The translations under genes were made by a program, and so were the position numbers. Under the pieces are notes generated by a model, which was not told the DNA's origin, ran no database searches, and saw only the letters and a program-made list of their open reading frames with translations. Below are positions 18,106 through 26,460 of a stretch of DNA of 64,000 nucleotides, piece after piece. Location of the stretch: positions 1-64,000 of the forward strand of contig NZ_KB906277.1 in the NCBI RefSeq assembly GCF_000381265.1, given 5' to 3'. Source of the DNA: Curvibacter lanceolatus ATCC 14669 (GTDB lineage: Bacteria; Pseudomonadota; Gammaproteobacteria; Burkholderiales; Burkholderiaceae_C). Each line of letters begins with the position of its first letter. The first letter of the stretch is position 1.

Positions 18106-19016
18106 GGTGATTCTCCTGCCCCACCGGGCGCCATGGCCTCCAGCGTGCGGGTGCGGAACTCACGCGGGGTCTGGCCGGTGTGCTTGCGGAAGAAGCGGGT
18201 GAAGTAGGCCTCGTCCACAAAGCCCAGGTGGTCGGCCACCTGCTTGATGCTGTTGCGCGTGTAGACCAGCTCGCGCTGGGCCTCGTGCACGATGCGGGCA
18301 TTGATCACCTCCAGGCTGGAGTGGCCCAGCAGCTCGCGGCACAGGCGCGTGAGCTGGCCCGGTGAAATGCCCAGGTGCTCGGCGTAGGCCTGCAAGGGCC
18401 AGCGTTGGCGGAAGTGCGCATCCACCAGGCTGCGAAAACGCTCGATCTGCTGCGCCTTGCGCGAGTTGGCGTGCGGGCCGGCACCCTGCTGCAGCTGTTG
18501 CACACGCGCGATCTGCACCAGCACCGCCATCAGCAGCGACAGCCCCGCCGCCACCTGCCCCAGGGCGCAGGCCCGGGCCTCGCGCTCCACCGCCAGAAAC
18601 AGCGGCATCAGGTTGTCCAGCGCCCGCTCCTGCCCCTGCAGCGACAGCACGGCGGGGCGGCGCAGGGTCTGCAGCAGCTCGGGCATCACCACCGCCGCCA
18701 GCGACTCCAGCGGGCGCTGCGCCGCCGTCACCACCGGGCCATCGACATCGGGCGTGAAGTGAAAACCATGCACGGTCTGTGCAGGCACCAGCAGCAGGCA
18801 GGGGGCCTGCACCTCGGTGCGGCTGTGGTCGATGAAGACCTCGCCACCGCCACGTTGCAACAGCAGGATCTGCAAAAACGCGCCATGCGTGTGCGGCTTG
18901 ATGTCGAAGTTGTAGGGCACCGAGCGCTGCGGGATCCATTCGAAATCGAAGCCGGCCTCCCAGCCCGGGGGGTCCTGGTCGCCGTACAGCGCGTAGTTGG
19001 GAATGATTCTGGACAT
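18102..19016 (-). CDS. AraC-family regulator (PobR-like)
   Basis: This 304-residue regulator has an N-terminal cupin-like effector domain (HTHGAFLQILLLQRGGG, VPAQTVHGFHF) and a C-terminal double HTH. QAYAEHLGISPGQLTRLC and IKQVADHLGFVDEAYFTRFFRKHTGQTPREFR are the conserved AraC segments. The effector domain resembles AraC-type PobR proteins, which sense 4-hydroxybenzoate. It is divergent from the SDR-flavoprotein-NIPSNAP operon and probably activates it through the direct-repeat site between them. The ATG at 19016 was chosen because the extra upstream residues are atypical. Confidence 0.82.
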   Translation of the reverse strand: MSRIIPNYALYGDQDPPGWEAGFDFEWIPQRSVPYNFDIKPHTHGAFLQILLLQRGGGEVFIDHSRTEVQAPCLLLVPAQTVHGFHFTPDVDGPVVTAAQRPLESLAAVVMPELLQTLRRPAVLSLQGQERALDNLMPLFLAVEREARACALGQVAAGLSLLMAVLVQIARVQQLQQGAGPHANSRKAQQIERFRSLVDAHFRQRWPLQAYAEHLGISPGQLTRLCRELLGHSSLEVINARIVHEAQRELVYTRNSIKQVADHLGFVDEAYFTRFFRKHTGQTPREFRTRTLEAMAPGGAGESP

Positions 19017-19037
19017 GCGGGAGAGGGTGGCTTGATT

Positions 19038-19071
19038 TGCACGAATTGTCCAATTGTTGGCCCGAATCGTC
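19038..19071. promoter_or_regulatory. AraC-type tandem operator, copy 1
   Basis: CGAATTGTC at 19042-19050 is repeated as CGAATCGTC at 19063-19071. The start-to-start distance is 21 bases, two helical turns, the usual geometry of AraC/XylS half-sites. It lies between the divergent AraC and SDR genes. A 34-base window here matches 22073-22106 at about 25 positions without gaps. Confidence 0.68.
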
Positions 19072-19127
19072 AAAGGCGGAATCGGCCTGCAATCCAACAA
19101 TCCGCCGGGTCAAACCAAGGAGACAAG

Positions 19128-19952
19128 ATGAAGCAAGAAGCCGAGGCCGGCCGCGACTGGCTGGGCCTGCAAGAACGGGTGTGCGTGGTCACCGGCGCGG
19201 GCAGCGGCATTGGCGCCGCCATCGCCGAGAGCCTGGTGGCCGCCGGTGCCCAGGTGGCCCTGCTGGACCGCCAGGCCGAAGCCGCCCAGGGCGTGGCCGC
19301 CCGCATCGACCCCACCGGCCGCAACACCCTGGTGGTGCCCTGCGATGTGAGCGACACGGCCAGCGTGGCCCGGGCGGCCAGCGCCGTGCGCCAGCGCTTC
19401 GGCCCCTGCCAGAGCCTGATCAACAACGCCGGCCTGCTGCGCGCCGGCCCACTGCAAAGCGTGAGCCTGGACGACTGGAACACCGTGCTCGCCGTGAACC
19501 TGACCGGCTACTTGCTGTGCGCGCGCGAGTTCGCCCCGGCCATGTGCGAGCAGGGCGCGGGCAGCATCGTCAACGTGGCCTCGATCGCGGGGCAGTTTCC
19601 GCAGACCGGCAGCGGCGCCTACAGCGCCAGCAAGGGCGGCGTGCTGCTGCTGTCGCGCCAGATGGCGGTGGAATGGGGCCCGCGCGGTGTGCGCAGCAAC
19701 GCGGTCTGCCCCGGCATGATCCGCACGGCGCTGTCGGCCAAGTTTTATGAAGAACCGGGCTTCGAGGCCAAACGTGCCGCCGTCACCGCCAGCCGCCGCA
19801 TCGGCGAGCCGCAGGACATCGCCGACGTGGTGCTGTTCCTCGCCAGCCCGCGCAGCGCCTATGTCAACGGTGCCGAGCTCAATGTCGACGGCGGCATGAG
19901 CTCGATGCTGATGGACATGGTGCCCCGCCCCGGCTTCAACCAGACCGCCTGA
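19128..19952 (+). CDS. Short-chain dehydrogenase (candidate hydroxycyclohexanecarboxylate dehydrogenase)
   Basis: The 274-residue SDR has TGAGSGIG near residue 22, NNAG near residue 99, Ser in NVASIAG and YSASK near residue 164. Asp in VALLDRQ after beta-2 predicts NAD+. It is the first gene of an operon with a ketosteroid-dehydrogenase-like flavoprotein and a NIPSNAP protein. The same pairing, an SDR making a ring ketone and a flavoprotein desaturating beside it, occurs in the 4-hydroxycyclohexanecarboxylate aromatisation route known from actinobacteria. That role is inferred. AAGGAGACAAG precedes the ATG. Confidence 0.85.
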   Translation: MKQEAEAGRDWLGLQERVCVVTGAGSGIGAAIAESLVAAGAQVALLDRQAEAAQGVAARIDPTGRNTLVVPCDVSDTASVARAASAVRQRFGPCQSLINNAGLLRAGPLQSVSLDDWNTVLAVNLTGYLLCAREFAPAMCEQGAGSIVNVASIAGQFPQTGSGAYSASKGGVLLLSRQMAVEWGPRGVRSNAVCPGMIRTALSAKFYEEPGFEAKRAAVTASRRIGEPQDIADVVLFLASPRSAYVNGAELNVDGGMSSMLMDMVPRPGFNQTA

Positions 19953-19972
19953 CCCCCGCCCCGGAGACCCCC

Positions 19973-21679
19973 ATGACCCCTCAATACGAATGCGACCTGA
20001 TCGTCGTCGGCTCCGGCGCCGCCGGCCTGGCCACCGCCATCACCGCCCAATCCCGCGGCCTGAAGGTGGTGGTGCTGGAGAAAGAACCCGTCTTCGGCGG
20101 CACCACCGCCTTGTCGGGTGGTGTGCTGTGGATTCCACTCGGCCCACACGGCCGCCAGCAGAACGCCACCGACCACCGCGAGGCCGTGCGCCAGTACCTG
20201 ATGAACGAGACCGGCAAGTTCTATGACGAGGCCAGCGTCGAGGCCTTCCTGGACAACGGCCCGCGCATGGTCGAGTTCTTCCAGCGCGAGACCGCCATGC
20301 AGTTCGTGCCCACGCTCTACCCCGACTACCACCCCGACGTGGGTGGCGGGGTGGACATCGGCCGCTCCATCCTGGCGGCGCCCTTCGACATCCGCACGCT
20401 GGGGGCCGACATGGCCCGGCTCAAGCCGCCGCTCAAAACCATCACCTTCATCGGCATGATGTTCAACTCGTCGAACGCCGATCTGAAGCACTTCTTCCGC
20501 GCCACCAAGTCACTGACCTCGTTCGTCTACGTGGCCAAGCGCCTGGTCACCCACCTGAAGGAACTGGCCCTGTACCGGCGCGGCATCCAGGTCACCAGCG
20601 GCAATGCGCTGGCGGCCCGGCTGGCGCACTCGGCCCTGCAGCGCGGCATCCCCATCCGCACCAGCACCCCGGTGCGCGAACTGCTGATCGAGGACGGCCG
20701 CGTGCAAGGCGTGGTGGCCGAGGGCGAACACGGGCGCCAGACGCTGCGCGCCCGCCACGGTGTGGTGCTGGCCTGCGGCGGCTTTCCGCATGACGCCAAA
20801 CGCATCGCCCAGGCCTACCCCCATGTGCAGCGCGGCGGCGAGCACCTGTCGCCCACCCCCACCAGCAACACAGGCGACGGCGTGCGCCTGGCCGAGGCCG
20901 CGGGCGGCGTGGCCGACATCCGCTTTGGCGACAGCGCCGCCTGGATGCCCGTGTCACGCGTGCCCTTCGGCCAGGGCGAGTTCGGCGTGTTCCCGCACCT
21001 GCTGGACCGCTACAAGCCAGGCGTGATCGGCGTGCTGCGCAACGGTCGGCGCTTCACCAATGAGTCCAACTCGTACCACGACGTGGGCGCCGCCCTGATC
21101 CGCGCCTGCGAGGGCCAGAGCGAGACCGCCATGTGGCTGGTCTGCGACAAGAGCACGCTGGCCAAGTACGGCCTGGGCTATGTGAAGCCGGCACCGATGC
21201 CGATCGGCCGCTTCCTGCGCAACGGCTACCTGTTCGAGGGCCGCACCCTGGCCGACCTGGCCCGCGCCACCGGCATCGATGCGGCGGGCCTGGAGGCCAC
21301 CGTGCGCGCCTACAACGTGGACGCGGTGCGCGGTGAAGACCCGGCCTTCGGCCGTGGCCGCACCAGCTTCAACCGCTACCTGGCCGACCCCGAGCACCGC
21401 CCCAACCCCTGCGTGGCCCCGGTGCAGACCGGGCCCTTCTATGCGGTCAAGGTGCTGATGGGCGACCTGGGCACCTTCGATGGCCTGCAGACCCGCGTCA
21501 CCGGCGAGGTGCTGAAGCGCGACGGCAACGTGATCGAGGGCCTGTACGCCGTGGGCAACGACCGCGCCAGCATGATGGGCGGCAACTACCCGGGCGCCGG
21601 CATCACCCACGGGCCCAACATGACCTTCGGCTTTGTCACCGCCCACCACATCGCCGACCAGGCTGGAGCCCGCGCATGA
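19973..21679 (+). CDS. FAD-dependent ring dehydrogenase, KstD/fumarate-reductase-like (FAD1)
   Basis: This 568-residue flavoprotein has an N-terminal dinucleotide motif (VGSGAAGLATA, then Glu in VVLEKE) and FGGTTALSGG for flavin contact. A central substrate-cap domain and a C-terminal FAD-binding block (AVGNDRASMMGGNYPGAGIT) follow. This is the layout of 3-ketosteroid delta-1-dehydrogenases, which remove hydrogens next to a ring ketone; the Tyr in GGNYPG matches a conserved active-site position. A ring-keto acid such as an oxocyclohexanecarboxylate is a plausible substrate. It starts 20 bases after the SDR and its stop overlaps the NIPSNAP start by four bases. Confidence 0.85.
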   Translation: MTPQYECDLIVVGSGAAGLATAITAQSRGLKVVVLEKEPVFGGTTALSGGVLWIPLGPHGRQQNATDHREAVRQYLMNETGKFYDEASVEAFLDNGPRMVEFFQRETAMQFVPTLYPDYHPDVGGGVDIGRSILAAPFDIRTLGADMARLKPPLKTITFIGMMFNSSNADLKHFFRATKSLTSFVYVAKRLVTHLKELALYRRGIQVTSGNALAARLAHSALQRGIPIRTSTPVRELLIEDGRVQGVVAEGEHGRQTLRARHGVVLACGGFPHDAKRIAQAYPHVQRGGEHLSPTPTSNTGDGVRLAEAAGGVADIRFGDSAAWMPVSRVPFGQGEFGVFPHLLDRYKPGVIGVLRNGRRFTNESNSYHDVGAALIRACEGQSETAMWLVCDKSTLAKYGLGYVKPAPMPIGRFLRNGYLFEGRTLADLARATGIDAAGLEATVRAYNVDAVRGEDPAFGRGRTSFNRYLADPEHRPNPCVAPVQTGPFYAVKVLMGDLGTFDGLQTRVTGEVLKRDGNVIEGLYAVGNDRASMMGGNYPGAGITHGPNMTFGFVTAHHIADQAGARA

Positions 21680-22053
21680 ACCTGCAAATGCCCCCCCTGT
21701 CCACCCCCGCCAAACCCTTGGTGGACCACCGCATCTACACCATCGCGCTGCGCAAGATGCCCGAGTTCCTGGAGGTGTTCAACCGCCTGGCCCTGCCGGT
21801 GCTGCTGCAGACCCTGGGCCATCCGCTGGGCTTCTACACCAGCCTGGTCGGGCCACAGAACCAGTTCGTGCACCTGTGGGGCTACGACAGCCTGGCCGAC
21901 TACGAGCAGCGCTGCGCCGCGCGTGACAGCCACCCCGACTTTGCGGCCTACCTGGCCGCCTCGGGCCACCTGATCACGGCGCAGGAGACACGCTTGATCC
22001 GTTCCACCGCCCTGCCTTCGGTGCCCCCGCTGCCCGCTGTGCGCGCAACCTAG
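21676..22053 (+). CDS. NIPSNAP-family protein
   Basis: The 125-residue protein is a single dimeric alpha/beta-barrel domain of the NIPSNAP family (DHRIYTIALRKMPEFLEVF, then HLWGYDSLADYEQR). The function of bacterial members is unknown. The start overlaps the flavoprotein stop as ATGA, so the two are translationally coupled. A second flavoprotein-NIPSNAP pair occurs near 51-53 kb, suggesting a functional link. Confidence 0.8.
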   Translation: MNLQMPPLSTPAKPLVDHRIYTIALRKMPEFLEVFNRLALPVLLQTLGHPLGFYTSLVGPQNQFVHLWGYDSLADYEQRCAARDSHPDFAAYLAASGHLITAQETRLIRSTALPSVPPLPAVRAT

Positions 22054-22072
22054 GGAAACCCCGAGTCACCCA

Positions 22073-22106
22073 TGCACGATTTGTCCTGCTTTTTGCGCCA
22101 ATCGTG
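22073..22106. promoter_or_regulatory. AraC-type tandem operator, copy 2
   Basis: CGATTTGTC at 22077-22085 and CCAATCGTG at 22098-22106 repeat the half-sites seen before the first SDR gene, again 21 bases apart. It lies about 120 bases before the second SDR, which leads the ABC-importer operon. The arrangement suggests that this operon is co-regulated with the SDR-flavoprotein operon by the same AraC protein. Confidence 0.62.
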
Positions 22107-22228
22107 ATGGGTCGCCCAGGGCACGAAAAACACAATCTGCCCAGACCCCAGGCCCCCGCCAGGGCCCACAAGAGCCCACAAGAGCCGCCCCAAGGCGGCC
22201 ACACCCAACCCTCCCAGAGGAGACAAAC

Positions 22229-23086
22229 ATGAGTTCACACCTCGCCCCCAACGGGGCGCCGGTCGCTGCACGCCCGGTGGCGCTGATCACCGGCGCCGCC
22301 CAGGGCATCGGCTGGGCCAGCGCCCAGGCCCTGGCCTCCCAGGGCTGGTCCGTGGCCCTGCTCGACCTGGACGGCACCAGCGCCGCACAGCGCGCCGCCG
22401 AGCTGGGCCCCGAGCACCTGGGCCTGGCCTGCGACGTGACCCAGGCCGAGGCTGTGGAAGCCGCCGTGCAGGCCGCGCTGGCCCGCTTCGGCCGGCTCGA
22501 TGGCCTGGTCAACAACGCCGGCATCGGCGACCAGACCGGCCCCACCGTGGCGCAGAGCGCCGCCGCCTTCGACCGCGTGCTGGCCGTGCACCTGCGCGGC
22601 AGCTTTCTCATGAGCCAGGCGCTGGGCCGGCACTGGCTGGCCAAGCCTGCCAGCGCCAGCGCCAGCACCAACCCAGGCCGCGGCCAGCGCGGCGCCATCG
22701 TCAACCTGGCCTCCATCGCCAGCCTGGGTGGCCTGCCCACACGCAACGCCTACAGCGCGGCCAAGGCCGGCGTGCTCGGCCTGACCCGGGCCCTGGCCTG
22801 CGAGTGGGCGCGTGCCGGCATCCGCGTCAACGCCGTGGCCCCCGGCTATGTGCAGACCGCCCTGGTCGCCGAGCTGGCGCGCCAGGGTGCGCTCGACGCA
22901 GCCGCCATCGCCCAGCGCACGCCCCTGGGCCGCCTGGCCGAGCCCGCCGAGGTGGCCGCCGTGATCGCCTTCCTGCTGTCGCCGCAGGCCAGCTACGTTA
23001 CCGGCGCGGTGCTGCCGGTGGACGGCGGCTGGAGCGCTTTTGGTGCGCCCGACAACACCCTGCCCCCTCTCTCTTTGACCCCCTGA
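22229..23086 (+). CDS. Short-chain dehydrogenase leading the ABC-importer operon
   Basis: The 285-residue SDR has TGAAQGIG near residue 21, Asp in VALLDLD (NAD preference), NNAGIG near residue 92, Ser in NLASIAS and YSAAK near residue 174. An Ala/Ser/Asn-rich insert near residues 140-150 lengthens the loop before the catalytic Ser. AGAGGAGACAAAC precedes the ATG. It is separated from the preceding NIPSNAP gene by 175 bases with its own operator and leads directly into livH-type genes, so it probably acts on the imported compound. Confidence 0.84.
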   Translation: MSSHLAPNGAPVAARPVALITGAAQGIGWASAQALASQGWSVALLDLDGTSAAQRAAELGPEHLGLACDVTQAEAVEAAVQAALARFGRLDGLVNNAGIGDQTGPTVAQSAAAFDRVLAVHLRGSFLMSQALGRHWLAKPASASASTNPGRGQRGAIVNLASIASLGGLPTRNAYSAAKAGVLGLTRALACEWARAGIRVNAVAPGYVQTALVAELARQGALDAAAIAQRTPLGRLAEPAEVAAVIAFLLSPQASYVTGAVLPVDGGWSAFGAPDNTLPPLSLTP

Positions 23087-23094
23087 AAGCCGAC

Positions 23095-23946
23095 ATGCTG
23101 ACCATCAACTTGTTCAACGGCCTGGTCTACGGCGCATTGCTGATCGTGATGTGCTCGGGCCTGGCCCTCATCTACGGCCTGCGCCGGGTGGTGAATTTCG
23201 CCCACGGCTCGCTCTACATGCTGGGCGCCTACCTGGGCTACTCGATTGCCGCGCACAGCAACTTCTGGGTCGCGCTGGTGGCCGCCCCGGCCCTGATGGC
23301 GGTGCTGGGCGTGCTGCTCGACCGCTATGGCTTTCGCCTGCTGCAAGACCGCGACCCGCTCAGCGTGGTGCTGGTCACCTTCGGCCTGCTGCTGGTGATC
23401 GAGGACGTGGTGCAGACCGTCTGGGGCAAGAGCAACCTCTCGATGGCCGTGCCCGAGCTGCTCAACACCTCGCTCGACCTGCTGGGCACCCCCGTGCCGG
23501 CCTACCGCCTGGCCGTGATCGGCGCCGGCCTCACCGTGGCCCTGGGCCTGAGCCTGTGGCTGCGCTTCAGCAAGATCGGCCTGTTCGTGCGCGCCGCCAG
23601 CACCGACCCCGTGACCACCGCCATGCAGGGCGTGAACACCGATGTGCTGAGCGCCGGCGTGGTGGGCCTGGGCACCGCCCTGGCCGGCCTGGCCGGGGTG
23701 GTGGCCGCGCCCTTTCTGTCGCTGTCGCCAGCCATGAGCAGCGACGTGATCATCGATTCCTTCGTGGTCGTGGTCGTGGGCGGGCTGGGCTCGCTGGCCG
23801 GCGCCTTCATCGCCGCCATGGTGCTCGGGATGATCCAGGCCCTGGGCGCGGTCTACCTGCCCGATGTGGCCGTGCTGCTGCCCTTTGCCGTGATGGTGGG
23901 CGTGCTGATCTGGAAGCCCGCAGGCTTTGCCGGCAGCCGCACCTGA
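23095..23946 (+). CDS. Branched-chain-amino-acid-type ABC permease (LivH-like)
   Basis: This 283-residue inner-membrane protein has about eight hydrophobic helices and the LivH signature (GLRRVVNFAHGSLYMLGAY near residue 26; VVVVGGLGSLAGAF near residue 230). It forms a permease dimer with the LivM-like protein that follows. The ATG is eight bases after the SDR stop, which ties the importer to that operon. The system probably carries an aromatic or alicyclic acid rather than an amino acid; this is inferred from context. Confidence 0.88.
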   Translation: MLTINLFNGLVYGALLIVMCSGLALIYGLRRVVNFAHGSLYMLGAYLGYSIAAHSNFWVALVAAPALMAVLGVLLDRYGFRLLQDRDPLSVVLVTFGLLLVIEDVVQTVWGKSNLSMAVPELLNTSLDLLGTPVPAYRLAVIGAGLTVALGLSLWLRFSKIGLFVRAASTDPVTTAMQGVNTDVLSAGVVGLGTALAGLAGVVAAPFLSLSPAMSSDVIIDSFVVVVVGGLGSLAGAFIAAMVLGMIQALGAVYLPDVAVLLPFAVMVGVLIWKPAGFAGSRT

Positions 23947-23981
23947 ACCCCCTTTTTCCTGGATTTCCCTGGATCTGTCCC

Positions 23982-24968
23982 ATGACCTTCTTCAACTCCC
24001 TTCCGATTCGCCTGCTGGCAGGCGCCGTGGTCGGCGCTGCGCTGGCGCTGTCGATCAGCTCGGGCACCGTGCTGTCCCTGCTCACCCAGGCCACGATTTA
24101 TGCCGTGTTCGCCCTGGGCGTGGGCCTGCTGCTGCGCCAGAACGGCATGGTCAGCTTCGGCCATGCCTTGTACTTCGGCAGCGCCGGCTATGGCGTGGGC
24201 CTGCTGCTGCAGCAACAGGTGATGCCGGCCGAGCTGGCCCTGCTGCTGACCCTGCTGGGCCTGGGCCTGGGGGCCTTCCTGATCGGCCTGGTGATCGTGC
24301 GCGTGCCGGGCGTGGCCTTCGGCATGCTCACGCTGGCCATCGGCCAGGTGTTCTACCTCAGCGCCTCGCGCTCGCGCGGCCTGACCGGTGGGGCCGACGG
24401 CATGAACATCGACTGGCCGGCGCGCCTGTTCGGCGTCGAACTGTCGCTGCTGCTGCAGCCCAAGGGCCTGTTCCTGCTAAGCTGGGCGGTGCTGCTGTTG
24501 GTGATGGCCGGGCTGACGCTGCTGCTGCGCACCCGCTTCGGCGCCATCACCGAGGCCGTGCGCGACAACGAGGAGCGCGCCCGCTTCATCGGCATCCGCA
24601 CCCTGGTGCCGCGTGCCGCCATCTATGCGCTGTCGGCCATGGTGACCGGCCTGGCCGGCCTGCTGGCGGCACTCAACACCGGCTTTGTGTCGCCCGAGAA
24701 CCTGCACTGGAGCCTGTCGGGCGTGGCCCTGATGATGGTGGTGGTGGGCGGCTACAAGGCCTTGTGGGGCCCGGCCCTGGGTGCTGTCGTGTACTTCCTG
24801 GCCAAGGACGTGCTGGGCGACTACGCCAACCACTGGATGGCCATCTTCGGCATCGCCCTGATCACCGTCATCGTGTTCGCCCCCACCGGCCTGGCCGGTG
24901 CGCTGGGCCAACTCCTGCGACCGCGCGCCGCCAAGCCGGCCCGCCGCACCGCCCCCGCAGCCCACTGA
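23982..24968 (+). CDS. Branched-chain-amino-acid-type ABC permease (LivM-like)
   Basis: The 328-residue permease has about nine to ten hydrophobic helices and LivM motifs (NGMVSFGHALYFGSAGYG near residue 48; GGADGMN near residue 131; EAVRDNEERARFIGI near residue 188). It pairs with the LivH-like subunit encoded 35 bases upstream. Confidence 0.88.
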   Translation: MTFFNSLPIRLLAGAVVGAALALSISSGTVLSLLTQATIYAVFALGVGLLLRQNGMVSFGHALYFGSAGYGVGLLLQQQVMPAELALLLTLLGLGLGAFLIGLVIVRVPGVAFGMLTLAIGQVFYLSASRSRGLTGGADGMNIDWPARLFGVELSLLLQPKGLFLLSWAVLLLVMAGLTLLLRTRFGAITEAVRDNEERARFIGIRTLVPRAAIYALSAMVTGLAGLLAALNTGFVSPENLHWSLSGVALMMVVVGGYKALWGPALGAVVYFLAKDVLGDYANHWMAIFGIALITVIVFAPTGLAGALGQLLRPRAAKPARRTAPAAH

Positions 24969-24988
24969 GAGCACGGAGAGAAAGCCCC

Positions 24989-25711
24989 ATGAACCCTTCA
25001 TACGCATTGCAGGCCGAGGACGTGGCCATCCACTACGGCGGCGTGAAAGCCCTGGACGGCGTCTCGCTGACGCTGGAGCCGGGCCAGATCCGCGGGCTGA
25101 TCGGCCCCAACGGCGCCGGCAAGAGCACGGTCATCGACGCCATCACCGGGCGCCGCCGCCTGACCCGCGGCACGGTGCACCTCAAAGGCCAGGACGTGAG
25201 CGCCCTGGGCGCCACCGAGCGGCGCCAGCGCGGCCTGTCGCGCAGCTTCCAGCGCACCAGCGTGTTCAGCCAGATGCCGGTGCGCAAGCAGGTGGAACTG
25301 GCCTCGCACAAGATGGGCGTGGCCGACTCGCACGCCGATGCCGACGCGGTGCTGCGCGAGCTCGAACTGCTGGACCTGGCCGACATCACGGCCGACGAAC
25401 TGGGCTACGGCGAACAACGCCGCCTGGACCTGGCGTTGGCCCTGGTGGGCCGCCCCGGCGTATTGCTGCTCGACGAGCCCATGGCCGGCCTGTCGGTGAA
25501 AGAGTCGCACGACCTGGCGCGCCACCTGAAGGCGCTGACCTCGCGCTGGGAGGTCTCGGTGCTGCTGGTCGAGCACGACATGGACGTGGTGTTCGGCATC
25601 TCGGATGCCGTCACGGTGTTTGAACTCGGGCGCGTGATCGCCAGCGGCGAGCCCGCCGCCGTGCGCGCCAACCCTCGCGTGCGCGAGGCTTATCTCGGGA
25701 GTGCCGCATGA
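24989..25711 (+). CDS. ABC ATPase (LivG-like)
   Basis: The 240-residue ATPase has Walker A GPNGAGKST near residue 39, a Q-loop in RSFQRTSVF, and Walker B VLLLDEPMAGL near residue 159, with the switch His in LLVEHDMD. The ABC signature is variant: LGYGEQRRLDLA instead of LSGGQ, which is usual for LivG proteins. GGAGAGAAAGCCCC precedes the ATG, and the stop overlaps the livF-like start by four bases. Confidence 0.88.
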   Translation: MNPSYALQAEDVAIHYGGVKALDGVSLTLEPGQIRGLIGPNGAGKSTVIDAITGRRRLTRGTVHLKGQDVSALGATERRQRGLSRSFQRTSVFSQMPVRKQVELASHKMGVADSHADADAVLRELELLDLADITADELGYGEQRRLDLALALVGRPGVLLLDEPMAGLSVKESHDLARHLKALTSRWEVSVLLVEHDMDVVFGISDAVTVFELGRVIASGEPAAVRANPRVREAYLGSAA

Positions 25712-26421
25712 GCGCCTTGCTGAACCTTGAACAGGTCGATGCCTTCTATGGCTCGGCCCACATCCTGCACCGCCTGAGCCTGACGGTGCAGCCCGGCGAA
25801 CGCGTGGCCCTGATCGGGCGCAACGGCGTGGGCAAGACCACGGTGGTGAACACCATCCTGGGCCTGGCCAGCCTGCGGGGCGGGCGCATCCGGCTGGGTG
25901 CGCGCGAGCTGCCCCGGCCCCGCCCCTACCTGGCGGCGCAGAACGGCGTGGTGGTGGTGCCCCAGGGGCGGCGCATCGTGGCCAACCTGACGGTGGAGGA
26001 GAACCTGCTGCTCGGTGCCGCAAGCAATGGCAAAGGTCGCAAAGGCCCCTGGACCGTGCCCGAGATCTACCGCCTGTTCCCCATCCTGCAGGAGCGTGCC
26101 CACACCCCGGGCACGGCACTGTCGGGCGGCCAGCAGCAGATGCTGGCGGTGGGCCGGGCGCTGATGGCCAACCCCTCGCTGATCCTGCTCGACGAGCCCA
26201 CCGAGGGCCTGGCCCCGGTGATCGTCGACCAATTGGGTCAGATCTTCAACGCCGTGGCCAGGCAGGGCACGGCCCTGCTGTTGATCGAACAGAACATGAG
26301 CCTGGTGGTGCGCGTGGCCGAGCGCTACTGCGCCATGGCCAAGGGCTCGGTGGTGGCACAGGGGCCGGTCGAGAACTCGCCCGCCGGTCTGCGCGACCTC
26401 GAAGCCCATGTGATGGTCTGA
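25708..26421 (+). CDS. ABC ATPase (LivF-like)
   Basis: The 237-residue ATPase has Walker A GRNGVGKTT near residue 36, the canonical signature LSGGQQQM near residue 138, Walker B LILLDEPTEGL near residue 157 and the switch region LLIEQNMS. It forms the heterodimeric motor with the LivG-like protein whose gene it overlaps by four bases. Confidence 0.9.
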   Translation: MSALLNLEQVDAFYGSAHILHRLSLTVQPGERVALIGRNGVGKTTVVNTILGLASLRGGRIRLGARELPRPRPYLAAQNGVVVVPQGRRIVANLTVEENLLLGAASNGKGRKGPWTVPEIYRLFPILQERAHTPGTALSGGQQQMLAVGRALMANPSLILLDEPTEGLAPVIVDQLGQIFNAVARQGTALLLIEQNMSLVVRVAERYCAMAKGSVVAQGPVENSPAGLRDLEAHVMV

Positions 26422-26460
26422 CCCCCCTTTTTTGCAAGCAAAACCCCAAGGAGACAACCC

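Noticed and set aside
19973-21679. Steroid degradation, because of the KstD-like flavoproteins
   Set aside because: There are no other steroid-pathway genes (no Kst hydroxylase, HsaC or Mce-type uptake); the neighbours point to hydroaromatic acids.
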